Shown piece after piece: positions 10,731-19,976 of a stretch of DNA of 58,578 nucleotides. The notes beneath the pieces are model-generated. The model saw only the letters and a list, made by a program, of their open reading frames with translations, did no database searches and had not been told where the DNA came from. Position 1 is the stretch's first letter; each line of letters starts with the position of its first letter. The stretch comes from Polaromonas sp. (GTDB lineage Bacteria; Pseudomonadota; Gammaproteobacteria; Burkholderiales; Burkholderiaceae_C). Both the position numbers and the translations under genes were made by a program. The DNA lies in assembly GCF_010365105.1 (NCBI RefSeq), contig NZ_JAAFGZ010000036.1, positions 1 through 58,578 of the forward strand, in the 5' to 3' direction.

Positions 10731-10820
10731 AGCAGGGGCCACGGAACTGTCTTCGCCAGGCCGCAGGCGCAGCGGCCCCCTCGGGGGGCAGCGCAGTACG
10801 CGAAGTGGGGAGCGTAGGCG
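10731..10820 (+). repeat. GC-rich repeat, copy A
   Basis: First of two direct copies, 105 bp apart, in the sigma/anti-sigma gap. The core holds the near-palindrome GGCCCCCTCGGGGGGC followed by AGCGCAGTACGCGAAG. A third copy in inverse orientation lies at about 16757-16854. The GC-rich hairpin could act as an attenuator or RNA-processing site. Confidence 0.85.
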
Positions 10821-10835
10821 TGCCCGTACCCAACC

Positions 10836-10925
10836 AGCAGGGGCCGCGGAACTGGCTTTGCCAGGCCGCAGGCGCAGCGGCCCCCTCGGGGGGCAGCGCA
10901 GTACGCGAAGCGACAAGCGTGGGGG
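10836..10925 (+). repeat. GC-rich repeat, copy B
   Basis: Second direct copy. It shares the block from AGCAGGGGCC through the GGCCCCCTCGGGGGGC palindrome to CAGTACGCGAAG with copy A, with only scattered substitutions. It ends about six bases before the stop codon of the sigma-factor gene. Confidence 0.85.
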
Positions 10926-10931
10926 CCACAC

Positions 10932-11507
10932 TCATGCGAACCTCGCCATGCAGCCGCGCAATTGCTCCAGCCCCCGGCGAATCCAGGTTTTCACGGTTCC
11001 CAGCGGCAGCTTGAGCTGTTCGGCCAATTCGCTGTGGCTGAGGTCGCGCAGGTAGGCCAGGCTGACCACTTCGCGCTGTTTGTTTTCGAGCTGGCTCAGG
11101 CACTGGTGCAAGGCCCAGGCCTGCTCGCTGGCCTGCGTGGTGTCCATCGGGTTGGGCGAGTCGCCCGCCACCGTGTCGGAAATCACTTCATCCAGTTCCT
11201 GCATGCGGTCGGCGCGGTCGGAGGCGCGGCGACGCAAAAAGTCCAGCCCCCGGCTTCGCACCAGCAGGCCCATCCAGGCCATGGGCGGCGACAGCGTGGC
11301 TTTGTAGGTTCCGGCAACCTTCCAGATGTTGAGGAAAGCCTCCTGCAGCACGTCTTCGGCCCACTCCCGGTTGGTGACCACGCGCACCGCCACGCCGTAG
11401 AGCTTGGAAGACGTCAGGCCATACAACTCTTTGAGGGCCGATTCGTCGGCCAGCGCCACGCGGTCAAGGAGTGCAATCAATTGGCTATCCGGGCTTTCTG
11501 GTTTCAT
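10932..11507 (-). CDS. ECF RNA polymerase sigma factor, SigK-like
   Basis: A 191-aa extracytoplasmic-function sigma factor with region 2 (about 20-85, EDVLQEAFLNIWK) and region 4 helix-turn-helix (about 130-185, SHSELAEQLKLPLGTVKTWIRRGLEQL with its recognition helix). It is paired with the downstream RskA-like anti-sigma factor and is probably autoregulated. Start MKPESPDSQ was chosen by fit to family length; ATG at 11516 and GTG at 11525 are in frame, and none has a convincing ribosome-binding site. Confidence 0.9.
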   Translation of the reverse strand: MKPESPDSQLIALLDRVALADESALKELYGLTSSKLYGVAVRVVTNREWAEDVLQEAFLNIWKVAGTYKATLSPPMAWMGLLVRSRGLDFLRRRASDRADRMQELDEVISDTVAGDSPNPMDTTQASEQAWALHQCLSQLENKQREVVSLAYLRDLSHSELAEQLKLPLGTVKTWIRRGLEQLRGCMARFA

Positions 11508-11649
11508 GAACGACATTGTCCACACTATTCATACGCCGCAAACAGGCGATTGGATTCATGCGGCGCCCGGCCAGGCTGCGGGCTGACCTAAAATCCGGGC
11601 CTGATCCGCCCGCCTGCCCTGCGCAGCGTTTACACCCTGAAAAATCCTC

Positions 11650-13337
<1,688 letters not shown>

Positions 13338-13358
13338 AGCTGCGCCGCTGGCCGTTTC

Positions 13359-13382
13359 AAGCCGCCTTCGGGCGGCTTTTTT
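13359..13382 (+). terminator. Rho-independent terminator of argG
   Basis: GCCGCC-TTCG-GGCGGC tetraloop hairpin followed by six T residues, 22 bp after the argG stop codon. Confidence 0.93.
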
Positions 13383-13477
13383 CTGCGTATCTGAAGCGAC
13401 GACCTCCCCTACTCCCGTCCTTGTTTTCGCGTGTTTCAGGAGGTGACATTAGGCACACATCAAGATAGAATTTCAGG

Positions 13478-13771
13478 ATGAAACCATTCCGCTGGAATCA
13501 CGATAAAAACGCGACGTTGAAAATTGAGCGTGGAATTTCATTTGAGGAAATGGTGCTGGCCATCGAGGCCGATGGCCTGCTTGATGAGTTGGGCCACCCG
13601 AACCCTGAAAAGTATCCGAATCAGTCCATTTTTGTCATCGCACTGGATGGCTATGTTTATTTGGTGCCTTATGTGGAAGAACCCGGCTACTACTTTTTGA
13701 AGACGGTGATTCCCAGCCGCAAGGGAACCCGTGACTATTTACGCAGGAGCAACCCCGATGAAAAAACCTGA
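13478..13771 (+). CDS. Putative BrnT/DUF497-like toxin
   Basis: A 97-aa small basic protein. The N-terminal FRWNHDKNATLKIERGISFEEMV resembles the FxWDxxKxxxNxxKHGVSFEEA opening of BrnT-type RNase toxins, and the C-terminal IPSRKGTRDYLRR resembles its RxISAR-type tail. The overlapping downstream gene encodes a CopG-type antitoxin, which supports a toxin-antitoxin pair. Toxin-first order with a 14-bp overlap is typical. Homology is distant, so activity is inferred. Confidence 0.68.
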   Translation: MKPFRWNHDKNATLKIERGISFEEMVLAIEADGLLDELGHPNPEKYPNQSIFVIALDGYVYLVPYVEEPGYYFLKTVIPSRKGTRDYLRRSNPDEKT

Positions 13772-14081
13772 CGCATTCGAGCAAGAAATTCTGGCTGCCT
13801 ACGAGAAGGGCGAGCTCAAGTCCACATCGCCCTCCAAGGACAGGCTGGCCAAATTCAAGGCCGCCGCAAGCGCTACTTTCCTGAAGGAAAAGCGGGTCAA
13901 CATCCGCATTTCAACGCCGGACTTGATGGACATTCAGGCTCGGGCGCTTGAAGAAGGCATGCCTTACCAGACCCTGATTGCCAGCGTGTTGCACAAATAC
14001 GTGTCCGGGCGTTTTGTGGAGTCTTCATCCAGCCTGAAATCGCGCTCCAGTGGGACGAAGGAAAAGCGCCGTACGTCCTGA
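13758..14081 (+). CDS. CopG-family antitoxin (BrnA-like partner)
   Basis: A 107-aa protein with an N-terminal acidic region (FEQEILAAYEKGEL), a basic KEKRVNIRIS ribbon, and the helix ARALEEGMPYQTLIASVLHKYVSG. This is the ribbon-helix-helix signature of CopG-type antitoxins paired with BrnT-like toxins. The start lies inside the toxin gene, so translation is coupled. It likely binds the toxin and represses the operon. The C-terminus is Ser/Lys-rich. Confidence 0.78.
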   Translation: MKKPDAFEQEILAAYEKGELKSTSPSKDRLAKFKAAASATFLKEKRVNIRISTPDLMDIQARALEEGMPYQTLIASVLHKYVSGRFVESSSSLKSRSSGTKEKRRTS

Positions 14082-14152
14082 CGGGGTTCAACCGCCAAAA
14101 CCAGTTTCATGCCCTAAATTGATGCCTGACCCAATACACACGGGCGCAAGGA

Positions 14153-14190
14153 GCTACTGAAAATATAGCGATTTCAGTGCAAGGCGAAAC
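14153..14190 (+). repeat. 54-bp dispersed element, truncated copy 4
   Basis: Begins GCTACTGAAAATATAGCG as in the full copies and stops at the end of the duplicated murB fragment, so only about the first two thirds remain. With copy 5 it brackets the murB fragment in inverted orientation. Confidence 0.55.
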
Positions 14191-14370
14191 TCAAACCACC
14201 ACCGGCTCCGGCTCCGGCTCCAGCCGCAGCCCAAAGCGCTCATAGACGCTGGTCTGGATCGCATTGGCCAGCGTCATCACTTCGCCGCCCAGTGCCATGT
14301 GGGCGCTGCCGTCGCAGTTGACCTGCATCAGCACCAGCACCCGCTGCTCGCAGAGGCCAGATTTTTCGAT
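14191..14370 (-). pseudogene. Duplicated 3' fragment of murB
   Basis: The minus-strand translation ending [20 protein letters not shown]...PVVV repeats the C-terminus of the intact MurB encoded about 950 bp away ([20 protein letters not shown]...PVVV). DNA identity is obvious over the last 40 or so bases, then declines. The fragment lacks the FAD-binding and catalytic parts and cannot be functional. It carries one extra Glu-Pro pair, and upstream it is fused to a 54-bp element. It could come from local duplication or from a donor murB that arrived with the mqsRA module. Confidence 0.88.
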
Positions 14371-14424
14371 GAAATTGCCCGTAGCGCTTATGCTGCGGGC
14401 GCGGCCAGCTCTCATTCCAATAGC
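14371..14424 (-). repeat. 54-bp dispersed element, copy 5 (fused to murB fragment)
   Basis: Minus-strand copy with GCT at 1-3, AGAGCT at 13-18, GCC at codon 9, AGC at codon 13 and TTC at codon 18. It encodes AIGMRAGRARSISATGNF in the same frame as the copies in active genes and joins directly to the murB-like sequence. Confidence 0.6.
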
Positions 14425-14438
14425 GCACAAGATGGCTT

Positions 14439-14840
14439 TCAAGCCATCCTGATTTCATTCAGCAATTCGGGATGGCGGTCAAGCAGCTTGAGGAGCTTGA
14501 CCAGGGCCAGCGGCGGCTTGGTCTTGCCATTTTCGTAGCGTGAAAAAGCATTCACGCCACCGCCAAAAATTTCGGCGGCCTGGCGCTGATCCAGGTCCAG
14601 CTTCTTGCGCACGTTGACGATATAGGCAGGGTCAACATAGGCGGCATTGATCTGGCGCTGAAATATTCCCATCAATTCGCTGTAGCGGTCGCCGTGTTCC
14701 CGGGTCAGGACGACTTCGCCGCAGGCAGGGCAAAAGTCGCCGGTGACGGCGGGAATGAGGGTGGTTTCGCCTTTGTAAACGTAGGGCATATCGCGGGTAT
14801 CGTGGAGCAGTTCGGCCGCTCCGCAGCATGGGCATTTCAT
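14439..14840 (-). CDS. mqsA: MqsA-family antitoxin
   Basis: A 133-aa protein with an N-terminal zinc ribbon (MKCPCC with Cys3 and Cys6; CPAC with Cys37 and Cys40) and a C-terminal HTH-XRE domain (about 65-130). The DNA-contacting segment GGVNAFSRYENGKTKP corresponds to E. coli MqsA. It neutralises MqsR and represses its own operon. The toxin gene directly upstream is damaged while this gene looks intact. Start MKCPCC was chosen over an ATG six bases upstream because it begins the zinc ribbon. Confidence 0.92.
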   Translation of the reverse strand: MKCPCCGAAELLHDTRDMPYVYKGETTLIPAVTGDFCPACGEVVLTREHGDRYSELMGIFQRQINAAYVDPAYIVNVRKKLDLDQRQAAEIFGGGVNAFSRYENGKTKPPLALVKLLKLLDRHPELLNEIRMA

Positions 14841-14842
14841 GG

Positions 14843-15105
14843 TCACAGCTCCTTGAAGGAAACAATCAGCACGCCGTCCATGACGGTCAGCTTCAGGTAA
14901 ACGTCACATCCATTGGCGACCTTGGCGTGATACACGTCTTGCCAGATCAGATGGTCGGCATGGGTGGTCATGCTCTTGTGGAAATGGCTGGACGTCAGCG
15001 CCAATACAACGCCACACATACCCGCCAGGTCATGGACACCCAAGGCACGGGCGCCACCAAAGCCTTGACCACGGTCAGCTTGCAATGGGGCGTGAGTTTT
15101 TCCAT
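14843..15105 (-). pseudogene. mqsR: mqsR toxin, disrupted by deletion and frameshift
   Basis: The ATG at 15105 begins MEKLTPHCKLTVVKALV, the normal N-terminus of MqsR (a RelE-fold mRNA interferase). The conserved C-terminal part (LGVHDLAGMCGVVLAL, then KSMTTHADHLIWQDVY and LIVSFKEL) is in another frame. Compared with the 98-aa E. coli protein, about 15 residues between these parts are missing and the frame shifts near 15050. An 80-residue open frame for the C-terminal half remains. A sequencing error alone would not explain the missing residues. Confidence 0.85.
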
Positions 15106-15114
15106 TTGACTATT

Positions 15115-15131
15115 TTAACCTTGTTGGTTAA
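15115..15131. promoter_or_regulatory. MqsA operator palindrome
   Basis: Perfect inverted repeat TTAACC-N5-GGTTAA, ten bases upstream of the mqsR ATG. It matches the AACCT/AGGTT-type palindrome bound by MqsA in E. coli. It probably overlaps the mqsRA promoter and lies between that module and the murB stop codon. Confidence 0.75.
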
Positions 15132-15140
15132 TTTTCATCC

Positions 15141-16208
15141 TCAAACCACCACCGGCTCCGGCTCCAGCCGCAGGCCAAAGCGCTCGTACACGCTGGTCTG
15201 GATCGCCTTGGCCAGGGTCATGACTTCGCCACCGGTCACAGGGTTGGCGCTGCCGCCCCGGTTGACCAGCACCAGCGCCTGCTTGTCGTAGACACCGGCG
15301 TTGCCGATGGACTTGCCCTTCCAGCCGCAGGCGTCGATCAGCCAGCCGGCGGCGAGCTTGACAGAGCCGTCGGCCAGCTGGTAGTGCACGATTTTCGGGT
15401 CGCGCTGGATGATGTCCTCGCACTGTTCGGGCGAGACGGTCGGGTTCTTGAAGAAACTGCCGGCATTGCCGATGACTTTCCAGTCGGGCAGCTTGGCGCG
15501 GCGAATCTCGCAAACCCACTCATAAATCTGTAGCGCATCAGGCACGTCCACCTTGCGCTGGAGCCTCTTTTTATCGATATCCGCGTAGCCGAGCACCGGT
15601 TTCCAGGCTTTGGGCAACAAGAAGCGCACGCGGGTGATCAGTGCCTTGTCCTTCAGGCCCAGGGCTTGCGCGCCCGACGCTTCGCCGGGTTTGCTGGCGT
15701 GCTTGAACACTGAATCGCGGTAGCCGAACGCGCATTGCGCGGCGATCAGGGTGAAGGTCTTGCCGGTCGTCAGGTCCACGGCATCGAGCGACTCGAAACG
15801 GTCTTGCAATTCGACACCATACGCGCCAATGTTCTGCACCGGTGAGGCACCGACCGTGCCGGGAATCAGCGCCAGGTTTTCCAGGCCGGGGTAACCGTTT
15901 TGCAGCGTCCAGGCGACCAGTTCGTGCCAGTCTTCACCGGCGCCCGCCTCGACGATCCAGGCCTTGACGGTCTCTTGGACCAGGCGCTTGCCCATGATCT
16001 CGACCTTGAGCACCAGCGGCTTGACATCGCCGGTCAACACGATGTTGCTGCCGCCGCCCAGCACAAATTTGGGCGCTGCCTGCAAGGCCGGGTCTTGCAT
16101 CACGGCTGCAATGTCCGCTTCGCTCTTGACGCGCACAAGATGAAGCGCCTTGGCATTGATGCCGAAGGTGTTGGAAGACTGGAGGGGAACGTTTTTCTCG
16201 ACTAACAT
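15141..16208 (-). CDS. murB: UDP-N-acetylenolpyruvoylglucosamine reductase
   Basis: FAD-dependent enzyme reducing UDP-GlcNAc-enolpyruvate to UDP-MurNAc in peptidoglycan synthesis. 355 aa, type I (E. coli-like). It shows the NTFGINAKA opening, FAD-binding [11 protein letters not shown] and [23 protein letters not shown], and the catalytic-Ser segment [13 protein letters not shown] near 250. It lies divergent from yajQ. Its 3' end is partly duplicated beyond mqsRA. Confidence 0.96.
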   Translation of the reverse strand: MLVEKNVPLQSSNTFGINAKALHLVRVKSEADIAAVMQDPALQAAPKFVLGGGSNIVLTGDVKPLVLKVEIMGKRLVQETVKAWIVEAGAGEDWHELVAWTLQNGYPGLENLALIPGTVGASPVQNIGAYGVELQDRFESLDAVDLTTGKTFTLIAAQCAFGYRDSVFKHASKPGEASGAQALGLKDKALITRVRFLLPKAWKPVLGYADIDKKRLQRKVDVPDALQIYEWVCEIRRAKLPDWKVIGNAGSFFKNPTVSPEQCEDIIQRDPKIVHYQLADGSVKLAAGWLIDACGWKGKSIGNAGVYDKQALVLVNRGGSANPVTGGEVMTLAKAIQTSVYERFGLRLEPEPVVV

Positions 16209-16261
16209 TCCGGGATTGTCTCACCCATGCGACACCTCTTTTTTTTCAGGAAACCATCACC

Positions 16262-16753
16262 ATGCCTTCATTCGACACAGTTCTTGAAACCGACCTGGTC
16301 AAGGTCAAAAATGCGGTGGAAAACACCGCCAAGGAAATCGGCACCCGGTTTGACTTCAAGGGTACGGCTGCCTCGGTCGAACTGAAGGAAAAAGACAAGG
16401 AAATCATCCTGATCGGCGATGGCGATTTCCAGATCGAACAGATCCACGACATCTTGCGCAACAAGCTGACCAAGTCCGGCGTAGATGTGCGTTTCCTGGA
16501 CATCGGCAAGGTCGAAAAAATCGGCGGCGACAAGGTCAAGCAGGTCACCAAGGTGCGCGACGGCATCGAGACCGAGGAGGCCAAGAAAATCCAGCAGCTC
16601 ATCAAGGGCAACAAGATGAAGGTGCAGGCGGCTATCCAGGAAGGAAAAGTCCGGGTGACGGGCGCCAAGCGCGACGACCTGCAGGCCGCCATGGCCTTGA
16701 TTCGCGCCGAGATCAAGGATTTGCCGCTGAGTTTTGACAACTTCAGAGATTGA
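16262..16753 (+). CDS. yajQ: YajQ-family nucleotide-binding protein
   Basis: A 163-aa UPF0234 protein with the invariant opening [22 protein letters not shown], the RFDFKG motif and the C-terminal [11 protein letters not shown]. Homologues bind nucleotides, and a Xanthomonas member is a cyclic-di-GMP effector; the role here is unknown. It is soluble and full length. Its stop codon overlaps the likely ATG of the downstream protease, next to a GC-rich repeat. Confidence 0.95.
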   Translation: MPSFDTVLETDLVKVKNAVENTAKEIGTRFDFKGTAASVELKEKDKEIILIGDGDFQIEQIHDILRNKLTKSGVDVRFLDIGKVEKIGGDKVKQVTKVRDGIETEEAKKIQQLIKGNKMKVQAAIQEGKVRVTGAKRDDLQAAMALIRAEIKDLPLSFDNFRD

Positions 16754-17502
16754 TGGCCCCCACGGTCGCCCACTTCGTGTGGCTTCCTGCCCCCCGAGGG
16801 GGCCGCTGCGCCTGCGGCCCGGCGAAGCCGGTTCCGCGGCCCCTACCTGCATTGAACTCCGTGAGCTTTTTCGCCGCCTTGATGCTGACGATACTGACAT
16901 GGCTTCCGTCTGGCGCGCAGGCTGAAAGCGTCGCGCTGGCCGGCATGATGGGTGGCAAGGCGCTGCTTGTGGTCAATGGCACGGCGCCCAAGACCGTTGC
17001 GGCGGGTGAAACGCACCAGGGCGTGAAAGTTGTCTCAACTTCGGGGGACGAAGCCATCATCGAACAGTCGGGCAAGCGCCAGACGCTGCGGGTGGGTCAG
17101 GCGCCGGTCAGCCTGGGCGGCGCCAGCGGACGTGGCAGCCGCATTGTCCTGACGGAAAGCAGCGGCGGCCACTTCATGACCGCCGGCCAGATCAACGGCC
17201 GCGCCGTGCAGTTCATGGTCGATACCGGCGCCACCAGCATTGCCATGGGCGTGCCAGATGCCGAACGCGCCGGGATCCATTACAAAAATGGCATGCCGGT
17301 GCAGATGACCACCGCCAACGGCATGGCCCCGGGCTTTCGCATCAAGCTCAATTCGGTGCGCGTCGGCGATGTCGAGGTGTATGACGTGGACGCGGTGGTG
17401 ATACCGCAGTCCATGCCGTTCGTATTGCTGGGCAACAGCTTTTTGTCGCGCTTTCAGATGAAACGCGACAACACGCTGATGACGCTGGAAAAGCGCTACT
17501 GA
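16753..17502 (+). CDS. Retropepsin-like clan AA aspartic protease
   Basis: A 249-aa predicted periplasmic or membrane-anchored protein with one retropepsin-type half-site: VDTGATSIAMG (catalytic Asp near 155) and the C-terminal VLLGNSFLSRF, as in the TIGR02281-type family. A hydrophobic segment FFAALMLTILTWLPSGAQA (about 38-56) looks like a signal sequence. Residues 2-33 are encoded by GC-rich repeat copy C. TTG 16852 and GTG 16861 are alternative starts, but those would leave the signal sequence without a basic n-region, so the ATG overlapping the yajQ stop is preferred. It ends 7 bp into convergent plsY. Confidence 0.78.
   Translation: MAPTVAHFVWLPAPRGGRCACGPAKPVPRPLPALNSVSFFAALMLTILTWLPSGAQAESVALAGMMGGKALLVVNGTAPKTVAAGETHQGVKVVSTSGDEAIIEQSGKRQTLRVGQAPVSLGGASGRGSRIVLTESSGGHFMTAGQINGRAVQFMVDTGATSIAMGVPDAERAGIHYKNGMPVQMTTANGMAPGFRIKLNSVRVGDVEVYDVDAVVIPQSMPFVLLGNSFLSRFQMKRDNTLMTLEKRY
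16757..16854 (-). repeat. GC-rich repeat, copy C (inverse orientation)
   Basis: Its reverse complement matches copies A and B: GGGGCCGCGGAAC, GCCGCAGGCGCAGCGG and the CCCCCTCGGGGGGCAG palindrome in the same order. The sequence downstream of the palindrome differs (GAAGCCACACGAAGTGG). It lies over the N-terminal codons of the aspartic protease gene. Confidence 0.85.
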
Positions 17503-18146
17503 CGCGGTTTTTTTCCGGGCTGCCTGGAAGCCCCGAGTTTCGATTCGGTCCCCTTGAGCAGCTTGCTGATGTTCTCGCGGTGGCGGTAGACCAGCAGCGC
17601 GGCAATCGCCACCAGCGCCAGCACGATGCTTTTATCGACATTCCACGCCGCCCGGTCCCCCAGCAGGTAGAAAAACGGTGCAAATACGGCAGCGGCAATG
17701 GACGCCAGCGACACATAGCGCGAGAAAAACACCATGATCCCGAAGGTGGCCAGCGTGGCAACACCCAGCACCCAGTTGATGCCCAGCAGCACGCCGGCCG
17801 CCGTGGCCACGCCCTTGCCGCCCTTGAACTGGAAGAACACCGGGTACAAATGGCCGATGAAAGCGGCCAGCGCCACCGCCGCCACGGTGCCGTCGCCCAT
17901 GCCGTAGTCGGCCCCGAACCACTTGACCAGCACCACCGGCAGCCAGCCCTTGAGGCCGTCGAGCAGCAGCGTGGCAATGGCCGCCGCCTTGTTGCCAGAG
18001 CGCAGCACATTGGTTGCGCCGGGGTTCTTGCTGCCGTAGCTGCGCGGGTCACTCAAGCCGGACAGGCGGCTGACGATGACGGCAAACGACAGCGAGCCGA
18101 TCAGATAGGCCAGCAGCGTGGCACCAATAAAGTAGGCGTAGTTCAA
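17496..18146 (-). CDS. plsY: Glycerol-3-phosphate acyltransferase PlsY
   Basis: A 216-aa inner-membrane enzyme using acyl-phosphate to acylate glycerol-3-phosphate, the first step of phospholipid synthesis. It has several transmembrane helices and the conserved loops GSLSFAVIVSR, YGSKNPGATNVLR (about 42-54) and FKGGKGVATAAG (about 107). Full length with a Lys/Arg-rich tail. Convergent with and slightly overlapping the aspartic protease gene. Confidence 0.96.
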   Translation of the reverse strand: MNYAYFIGATLLAYLIGSLSFAVIVSRLSGLSDPRSYGSKNPGATNVLRSGNKAAAIATLLLDGLKGWLPVVLVKWFGADYGMGDGTVAAVALAAFIGHLYPVFFQFKGGKGVATAAGVLLGINWVLGVATLATFGIMVFFSRYVSLASIAAAVFAPFFYLLGDRAAWNVDKSIVLALVAIAALLVYRHRENISKLLKGTESKLGASRQPGKKPRQ

Positions 18147-18169
18147 GGTCAGGTCTCCTTGTTGTTGTT

Positions 18170-18661
18170 TTATTCAGCCAGTGCGCACTGCACCGGATTG
18201 GCGCCCAGCAGCGTAACGCAAACCTGCGGGTCGAGGCGCACCAGGTAACCGCGCCGCCCGCCATTGATGGCGATCTCGGGCAACGCCAGGATGCTTTCCT
18301 CGATGTACACCGGCATGGTTTTGCGCGTGCCGAAAGGCGAGGTACCACCGACCAGGTAGCCGCTGTGGCGGTTGGCGACTTCGGGCTTGCACGGCTCGAC
18401 CGACTTGGCACCGATCTGGCGCGCCAGGCTCTTGGTCGAGACCTTGCGATTGCCGTGCATCAGCACCAGCAGCGGTTTGGCGTCCTGGTCCTGCATCACC
18501 AGCGTCTTGACGACGGTGAACGGATCGAAGCCCAGCACCTGCGCACTGTGCTGCGCGCCGCCGTGCGCCAGGTATTCGTAGGGGTGTTCGGTAAAAGCCA
18601 CCAGGTGCGCCCTGAGCAATTGCGTGGCGGGTGTCTCGGACACGTGGTCTTTTTTAGCCAT
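18170..18661 (-). CDS. ybaK: YbaK-type aminoacyl-tRNA deacylase
   Basis: A 163-aa YbaK/EbsC-family protein, predicted to hydrolyse Cys-tRNA(Pro). It has TPATQLLRAHLVAF at the N-terminus, the substrate-binding lysine in VVKTLVM, and the GYLVGGTSPFGTRK segment that defines the family. No fused ProRS domain, so it acts in trans. Same strand as plsY and tas with short gaps; no operon logic beyond proximity. Confidence 0.93.
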   Translation of the reverse strand: MAKKDHVSETPATQLLRAHLVAFTEHPYEYLAHGGAQHSAQVLGFDPFTVVKTLVMQDQDAKPLLVLMHGNRKVSTKSLARQIGAKSVEPCKPEVANRHSGYLVGGTSPFGTRKTMPVYIEESILALPEIAINGGRRGYLVRLDPQVCVTLLGANPVQCALAE

Positions 18662-18697
18662 GATTTTGATGAAAAACAGTCAGGACAGACACGACTT

Positions 18698-19759
18698 TTA
18701 CAGCGCCGGGTCGCGGGCGTCCCAGCGAATCCGGTCGATTTCCGCCAGCACCTCGGTGCTCAGCGTCGTGCTCCAGACATCCAGGTCTTCGTCAAGCTGC
18801 GCCACCGAGGTCACGCCGATGATGGTGCTGGCAACCTGCCACTTGGTGTAGCAAAACGCCAGCGCCATCTTTGCTGGCGTCAGGCCGTTGTCGCGGGCCA
18901 GCTGGTTGTAGCGGCGGGCGGCCGCCAGCGATTCGGGGCGACCCCAGCGCTGCTTGCGCACCGATGCATACCGGGCGATGCGGGCGTTTTGCGGCGCATT
19001 GGCGCCCTCGGTTCCGGATGCGTCGTACTTGCCGGTCAACAGGCCGAAACCCAGTGGCGAATACGCCAGCAGTGACACACCCAGGCGGTGCATGGTTTCG
19101 TCCAGGCCGTTTTCCACGGTGCGGTTGACCAGGCAGTACGGGTTTTGCACCGTGGCCACGCGCGGCAGGCCATGCTGCTCGGCCAGGCGGACAAACTCGT
19201 GCACGCCGTAAGGCGTTTCGTTCGACAGGCCGATGTGCCGCACCTTGCCCTGGCTGACCAGCCGGCCCAGCGCTTCGAGCTGCTCATGCAGGGAGGTCGC
19301 ACTGCGTTCCAGGGCCGGCTGGTAAGCAAGAACGCCTAGACCCGGCACCTGGCGCTCGGGCCAGTGGATCTGGTAGAGGTCGATCACGTCGGTCTGCAGG
19401 CGCGTCAAGCTGGCATGGCAGGATGCGGTGATGTCATGGGCCGTCATGCCTTTGCCTTCGCGAATCCAGGGCATGCTGCGCGACGGTCCGGCGACCTTGG
19501 TGGCCAGCACCAGTTGCCGGCGTGCACCGGGATTGCGGGCCAGCCAGTTGCCGATGATGGTTTCTGTCGCGCCAAAGGTTTCGGCGCGCGCCGGCACCGA
19601 ATACATTTCAGCGGTGTCCAGAAAATTGATGCCGCGCGCCAGAGAGCGGTCCAGGATGGCGTGGGACGCCGCTTCATCGACCTGCTCGCCAAACGTCATG
19701 GTGCCCAGGCAGACCGGGGTGACCTGCAGGTCGCTTGCGCCGAGTTGGACTTTGTTCAT
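18698..19759 (-). CDS. tas: Aldo/keto reductase, Tas-like
   Basis: A 353-aa NADPH-dependent TIM-barrel oxidoreductase. It has GTMTFGEQVDEAASHAILD, the catalytic Asp/Tyr in FLDTAEMY, and YQIHWPERQVP. It follows E. coli Tas closely through NETPYGVHEFVRLAEQHGLPRV and ATVQNPYCLVNR, so Tas-like rather than a sugar reductase. Physiological substrate unknown. Start MNKVQLGASDLQV was chosen to match the family; an upstream ATG would add 18 unrelated residues. Confidence 0.92.
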   Translation of the reverse strand: MNKVQLGASDLQVTPVCLGTMTFGEQVDEAASHAILDRSLARGINFLDTAEMYSVPARAETFGATETIIGNWLARNPGARRQLVLATKVAGPSRSMPWIREGKGMTAHDITASCHASLTRLQTDVIDLYQIHWPERQVPGLGVLAYQPALERSATSLHEQLEALGRLVSQGKVRHIGLSNETPYGVHEFVRLAEQHGLPRVATVQNPYCLVNRTVENGLDETMHRLGVSLLAYSPLGFGLLTGKYDASGTEGANAPQNARIARYASVRKQRWGRPESLAAARRYNQLARDNGLTPAKMALAFCYTKWQVASTIIGVTSVAQLDEDLDVWSTTLSTEVLAEIDRIRWDARDPAL

Positions 19760-19887
19760 GAAATGAAAGGGTTGGAGTGAACGGTCTGAAAAAGAAACCA
19801 GCCTTTGCGGCAATGGCTGAAAAGCGCTAGTTTAAGGGCAGTAAAAGTGCCTTCATCGCACCCTTGTCTGGGTATTTGTCTGACACT

Positions 19888-19893
19888 TTGACA
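19888..19893 (+). promoter_or_regulatory. Possible -35 element upstream of the OmpA-type lipoprotein gene
   Basis: A perfect TTGACA hexamer lies 84 bp before the lipoprotein ATG in the 217-bp divergent region with tas. No convincing -10 box sits at the usual distance, so this is weak. Confidence 0.25.
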
Positions 19894-19976
19894 CAATTGC
19901 AACGTTTAGCATCGGTCCACTGGCGCTCTAATGCGCAGTTCGAATCAAGCAACATTCATATTTTGAGGATCCTCCC

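Noticed and set aside
15496..15549. GCTACAGATTTATGAGTGG inside murB as an element copy
   Set aside because: Only the first 12 bases agree, the frame differs from the other coding copies, and the encoded [16 protein letters not shown] is normal MurB sequence.
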